From the NCBI GenBank assembly GCA_017541035.1, contig JAFXZW010000005.1, positions 1 to 64,000 of the forward strand: a stretch of 64,000 nucleotides of DNA, given 5' to 3'. The stretch is from Eubacterium sp. Its GTDB lineage: Bacteria > Bacillota > Clostridia > Lachnospirales > Lachnospiraceae. Below the pieces are notes generated by a model, which saw only the letters and a list, made by a program, of their open reading frames with translations, did no database searches and had not been told where the DNA came from. The position numbers were made by a program, and so were the translations under genes. Of the stretch, positions 60,875 to 64,000 are shown in pieces; the stretch's first letter is position 1; each line of letters begins with the position of its first letter.

Positions 60875-60909
60875 GCCGCCTTCCGATCCACTGGGAATAA
60901 GAAGGCGGC
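60875..60909 (-). terminator. Terminator after the 72-residue gene
   Basis: The 9-base arms GCCGCCTTC (60875-60883) and GAAGGCGGC (60901-60909) are perfect complements around a 17-base loop. On the minus strand TTGCTTTATAG follows, 12 bp after the stop. Confidence 0.7.
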
Positions 60910-60920
60910 AACCGTTCTGC

Positions 60921-61139
60921 TTAGAACAGATTCTTCAGCTTTTCTACACCATCTGAAAGTGCATCGCCTGTCAGCTTTGCCTTTACACCGGCTACAACGT
61001 TATTGATCATGTCATCCGGAAGATCCACACCGATGATTCCCTCAACTGCCTGTGTGGGATTCTCATCGAATTTCTGCTTCAGATCCTTGTCATTTTTGAT
61101 CTTGTCAACAATCTCGGTAACTTTTCCCTTGATGTCCAT
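60921..61139 (-). CDS. Small soluble protein of unknown function
   Basis: A 72-residue protein beginning MDIKGKVTEIVDKIKNDKDL, with a central NPTQAVEGIIGVDLPDD and a Lys/Leu-rich end. The sequence is helical and charged, and slightly recalls leader-type peptides of the nitrile-hydratase group, but no maturation genes or GG cleavage motif are near. The ATG at 61139 has a GAAAGGAAG site at a long distance; the frame is open to 61256. It follows the zinc-ribbon gene at 61165 and ends at the hairpin at 60875. Confidence 0.65.
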   Translation of the reverse strand: MDIKGKVTEIVDKIKNDKDLKQKFDENPTQAVEGIIGVDLPDDMINNVVAGVKAKLTGDALSDGVEKLKNLF

Positions 61140-61164
61140 TTTTTGTTTTTCTTCCTTTCTTTCC

Positions 61165-61827
61165 TTATTTTTTCTTAAATACCATTCCCGAGCCATCAAT
61201 GCTGACAGAAATGGAATTGTCGCTGCTGTTGTAAGTACCGGAAATGGATTCTCCATTCTTGGTCAATGTCACATTATCACCATCAAACTTGACCTCACAT
61301 TCGGCCTTCTCTTCGTTGCCCATGAAATCCAGATACAGGACACCCTTCTCACCATTTATCTCAAGATACATGGAAGAAAGATCAACACCGTAAGCCTTCA
61401 GTGTATCCGCATCCATGGTCATACCGCCGGAAGTAAGGCTCTGCAGATAATACTTCCCGTCCTTTCCTCCGCCGCCGCCGAACACACCCAGTGCAAAGCA
61501 TACGATCAGTCCGCCGATCACAAATACGGCCGCAATGATACCGATGATAAGACCGGTATGGCTCTTCTTCTGCACGGGAGCTGCCACAGGCTGCTGTACA
61601 GCAAAGGGGTCAAATCCTTCCGGTCCATATCCCTGCTGCATGCCCTGAGGCTGCATTCCCTGAGGCTGCTGCATGGCACCAAAGGGGTTTGACGGTTCGG
61701 CATTTCCACCTACCATACTGTACGGATTACCCTGCTGTCCCTGAACAGGAACCGGAGCAGGCGATCCGCATACCGGACAGTTACTTGCGCCCTCGGGGAT
61801 CTCCCCACCACAAATGTTACAAATCAT
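61165..61827 (-). CDS. Zinc-ribbon membrane protein, paralog of the 59984 gene
   Basis: A 220-residue protein: an N-terminal zinc ribbon (CNICGGEIPEGASNCPVCGS), a Gln/Pro/Gly/Met-rich linker (about 25-80), a transmembrane helix (about 85-110, GLIIGIIAAVFVIGGLIV) and an extracytoplasmic beta-rich domain (about 115-220) ending VSIDGSGMVFKKK. It shares its layout with 59984-60814. Promoter at about 61917-61937. The function is unknown. Confidence 0.82.
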   Translation of the reverse strand: MICNICGGEIPEGASNCPVCGSPAPVPVQGQQGNPYSMVGGNAEPSNPFGAMQQPQGMQPQGMQQGYGPEGFDPFAVQQPVAAPVQKKSHTGLIIGIIAAVFVIGGLIVCFALGVFGGGGGKDGKYYLQSLTSGGMTMDADTLKAYGVDLSSMYLEINGEKGVLYLDFMGNEEKAECEVKFDGDNVTLTKNGESISGTYNSSDNSISVSIDGSGMVFKKK

Positions 61828-61916
61828 CTCCTTACCCTCCTTTATGTTGTTCGATTCCCGTGAGATTATTCCTAAGCTCTTCGTCCTGAATCCGGGAAAG
61901 CTTCACACATAAAATC

Positions 61917-61937
61917 ACTATATCATAAATCTGTCAA
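61917..61937 (-). promoter_or_regulatory. Possible promoter of the zinc-ribbon gene
   Basis: An extended -10 TGATATAGT is seen (TATAGT at 61917-61922) on the minus strand. A TTGACA at 61932-61937 is too close to be its -35, so the exact elements are unclear. Confidence 0.45.
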
Positions 61938-61971
61938 AAAAACACCAATAATTTAAGAAAAGCAAATATTA

Positions 61972-62664
61972 TCACAGGAAATGCTGGAAAAGCATGGCTC
62001 CCAGCACCGTCAGAAGTCCGGATACCACAATGGAGAGACTGCTCATGGCGCCTTCCACTTCTCCGATCTCCAATGCCCTTGCGGTTCCCATGGCATGGGA
62101 CGAGGAGCCGATGGCGATCCCCACTGCCACGGGGTCCTGGATCCTGACCAGCTTGCAGAAGGCCTCCGCAAAGATATTTCCAATGATACCGGTAATGATG
62201 ATGATTGCTACCGTGATCGACACATAGCCTCCCATTTCTCCGGATACATCCATGCCGATAGCCGTGGTGATGGATTTGGGAAGCATGGTGACGTAGGATG
62301 CATGATCCAGCCTGAACAGGAGCGCAAAGCCCAGAACTCCCAGCATGCTTGCCATGACGCCGGAAAGCATACCCAGCAAAAGGGCCTTCCAGTTCCTCTT
62401 CAACAGCTCGAACTGCTCGTAGAGCGGAATGGCCAGGCTGACCGTGGCCGGTGTGAGAAGGTAGCTCAGATATTTCGCACTGGCGGAATAATCCGCATAA
62501 TCGATCTTAAAGCAAAGCAGGAAAAGGATCGTAAGGGTGATGGCAATGAGCAGAGGGTTAAAGATTGCCAGCTTCAGCTTTTTTTTCAGAAACAGGCCGA
62601 TGGCATATGATATAAGGCTGATGAAAACTCCGAAGAACAGAGAGTGCTGAATGAATTCCTTCAT
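61972..62664 (-). CDS. LrgB/CidB family protein
   Basis: Membrane protein of 230 residues with about six hydrophobic segments from the ATG at 62664, homologous to LrgB/CidB, which together with LrgA/CidA modulate murein hydrolase activity or metabolite export (LrgAB also transports pyruvate in Bacillus). Recognised by FLKKKLKLAIFNPLLIAI, LTPATVSLAIPLYEQFELLK and SSSHAMGTARALEIGEVEGA. Overlaps the LrgA-like gene by 4 bp (ATGA), as is typical. Confidence 0.9.
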   Translation of the reverse strand: MKEFIQHSLFFGVFISLISYAIGLFLKKKLKLAIFNPLLIAITLTILFLLCFKIDYADYSASAKYLSYLLTPATVSLAIPLYEQFELLKRNWKALLLGMLSGVMASMLGVLGFALLFRLDHASYVTMLPKSITTAIGMDVSGEMGGYVSITVAIIIITGIIGNIFAEAFCKLVRIQDPVAVGIAIGSSSHAMGTARALEIGEVEGAMSSLSIVVSGLLTVLGAMLFQHFL

Positions 62665-63050
62665 GCCTTCACCTCCTCCCCATTCGGGCCGGACCCCTTC
62701 TTCCTTCTTCCCAGACGCATGACAGCCTGCGTAACATGGCCGGAGACAAGCATAACAAGAAATGTCGTACATACCGTGATCACGGCATAGCTGACCCAGC
62801 TTGCCTTTAAAATACTCCAGGATTCCAGGAGGCCAACCGCAGCCGGAATAAACATCACCGGCATGATCTCGATCAGAAACTTTCCCGTCTCCTTCACTGC
62901 GGAAAGAGGCAGAAGCTTCGTTTCCAGAAGCGTGAACAGGATCAGAATACCGTAAATGCTGGCAGGTATGGGAAGCGGGATCAGATGATACAGTGTTTCT
63001 CCCGCAAAGGAGATGGCGAGTATGATCAAAAACTGTTTTAAATATTTCAT
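62661..63050 (-). CDS. LrgA/CidA family protein
   Basis: A 129-residue membrane protein with four hydrophobic segments and the holin-like LrgA/CidA sequence pattern (PLPIPASIYGILILFTLLET, PVMFIPAAVGLLESW). It overlaps the mutY stop by 4 bp and the LrgB-like gene by 4 bp. Holin-like activity or metabolite export are both described for the family; the sequence does not decide. Confidence 0.9.
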   Translation of the reverse strand: MKYLKQFLIILAISFAGETLYHLIPLPIPASIYGILILFTLLETKLLPLSAVKETGKFLIEIMPVMFIPAAVGLLESWSILKASWVSYAVITVCTTFLVMLVSGHVTQAVMRLGRRKKGSGPNGEEVKA

Positions 63051-64000
63051 TTCTTCTCCTCCGTCAGCTTCCGAAGCATGTCGAGAAATGGCCTGAAGGC
63101 CGAGGGAAGTGCATAATCCTTCTCCAGTGCGGATACCTCCGTCCAGATAAGATCACCCACCTCCGAAAGATGCCCGGGGCACTTTTCTACTTTCAAATAG
63201 ATTCCCTGATTCAACCATTTGATATGACTGAATACGTGAGTTGCGGGATGCTCCATCACAGGCGTGATCTGACCCATCCCCTGTCCGTCCAGTTTTTTCA
63301 GAATATCCCTGATTTCCGTATGACCGGAAAGATTCGGGAATTCCCAGAGCCCCGCCAGGAGCCCGCTGTCTCCTCTTTTATGAAGTGCCACCCGGACATC
63401 TGATTCTTCCGACATCAGGATCAGCACCGTCCTTTCTTCCTCCCGCGGAGGCGTCTTCGCCTTTCTTTTGGGAAAGTCCGTCTCCCGGCCTTCCTGATGT
63501 GCCAGGCATTTCTTCTGAAGCGGGCATTCCCCGCAAAGCGGTTTCCGGTTCGGTCCGCAAACCACGGCTCCCAGTTCCATCAGACTCTGCGTCAAAAGCC
63601 CTCTCTCCTCCGGAATGCTTTTTTCATAAATCTTCGCCAGTTCATCAGAAATGTGTTTTTTCGTCTCTGCATCATCAATACAGGACGGATCCGCCGTGAA
63701 CCGGGTCATGACCCGAAGTACATTTCCATCCACTGCCGGAGTCGGAAGGCCGAAGCAGATAGACCCGATAGCACCGGCCGTATAAGGCCCGATCCCGGAT
63801 AGTCCCAGGATCTCCTCTCGAGTTTCCGGAAAATGTCCGTCATGCCTCGTCATGATCTCCCTGGCAGCTTTCTTCAGATTCCGCGCCCTGCTATAATAAC
63901 CGAGTCCCTCCCACAGCTTCATCAGCCGTTCATCCGGAACCTCCGACAACGCCGCCTCATCCGGAAGTTCACGGATAAACCGGAGATAGTAATCCGTCAC
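63047..64000 (-). CDS. mutY: A/G-specific adenine glycosylase MutY (5' end beyond right edge)
   Basis: Removes adenine mispaired with 8-oxoguanine. The visible part starts within the helix-hairpin-helix domain (LWEGLGYYSRARNLKKAA, LSGIGPYTAGAIGS) with catalytic Asp in VDGNVLRVMTR, followed by the 4Fe-4S site C-x6-C-x2-C-x5-C (CGPNRKPLCGECPLQKKC) and a C-terminal Nudix-like domain. The N-terminal residues with the catalytic Glu are cut off at the window edge. Confidence 0.93.
   Translation of the reverse strand: MTDYYLRFIRELPDEAALSEVPDERLMKLWEGLGYYSRARNLKKAAREIMTRHDGHFPETREEILGLSGIGPYTAGAIGSICFGLPTPAVDGNVLRVMTRFTADPSCIDDAETKKHISDELAKIYEKSIPEERGLLTQSLMELGAVVCGPNRKPLCGECPLQKKCLAHQEGRETDFPKRKAKTPPREEERTVLILMSEESDVRVALHKRGDSGLLAGLWEFPNLSGHTEIRDILKKLDGQGMGQITPVMEHPATHVFSHIKWLNQGIYLKVEKCPGHLSEVGDLIWTEVSALEKDYALPSAFRPFLDMLRKLTEEKK

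Noticed and set aside
60921..61139. RiPP precursor peptide
   Set aside because: The sequence slightly recalls nitrile-hydratase-type leaders, but there is no GG-like cleavage site, no core rich in Cys, Ser or Thr, and no maturation or transport gene adjacent.

Overview
The window reads as chromosomal DNA of a Gram-positive anaerobe of class Clostridia, most likely a Lachnospiraceae-type bacterium. This is inferred from gene content and order: topA-codY, rplU-prp-rpmA with an N-terminally extended L27, lipobox lipoproteins, cell-wall-binding repeat proteins, an [FeFe]-hydrogenase, and near-consensus sigma-A promoters with 17-bp spacers. Every gene I accept lies on the minus strand, so transcription runs from high to low coordinates. 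I saw no tRNA, rRNA, CRISPR array, transposase or phage gene.

Layout from left to right. 1-6.2 kb: nusA (cut by the left edge) and rimP behind a hairpin leader, a small membrane protein, an ABC-2 type exporter pair, then rpsB-tsf with an unusually long EF-Ts. 6.2-12.7 kb: an SDR oxidoreductase, RNase E/G, a small zinc ribbon, a surface NlpC/P60 protein, and the TIGR03936/TIGR03960 radical-SAM pair. 12.7-14.9 kb: the ACT-domain/PFL-family operon, split by a 110-bp tandem hairpin array. 14.9-17.2 kb: two paralogous surface proteins with cell-wall repeats and two cystatin-like modules each. 17.3-29.3 kb: a YycJ-like metallohydrolase, threonine ammonia-lyase, ftsY, smc, rnc, plsX, rpmF, ackA and a membrane diguanylate cyclase. 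29.4-34.4 kb: the rsfS-yqeK-nadD-yhbY-obgE-rpmA-prp-rplU ribosome-assembly cluster and a YczE-like membrane protein. 34.4-41 kb: mnmA, a KPTE-repeat MltG-like protein, a DUF6115-type acidic protein, codY and topA.

41-46.4 kb is the most system-like locus. A cobalamin riboswitch precedes a lipoprotein CbiK-type chelatase, a lipoprotein with two NEAT-like domains, and a FecBCD/BtuFCD-type ABC importer. Together they suggest a surface corrinoid, tetrapyrrole or cobalt acquisition system under B12 control. 46.4-51 kb: aroC, xerD, a Nudix hydrolase and RNase Y. 51-58.5 kb: an accessory metabolic run of [FeFe]-hydrogenase, alkylsulfatase-like lipoprotein, NSS sodium symporter, acetolactate decarboxylase and CstA. 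58.6-64 kb: hisC, two zinc-ribbon membrane proteins flanking a 72-residue protein, LrgA/LrgB-like proteins and mutY (cut by the right edge).

The main points for follow-up are the cystatin-like surface pair, the riboswitch-controlled chelatase/importer locus, the hairpin array, two promoters embedded in inverted repeats, and a 27-bp element shared by the plsX and codY upstream regions. Family assignments come from reading motifs by eye; no database search was run.
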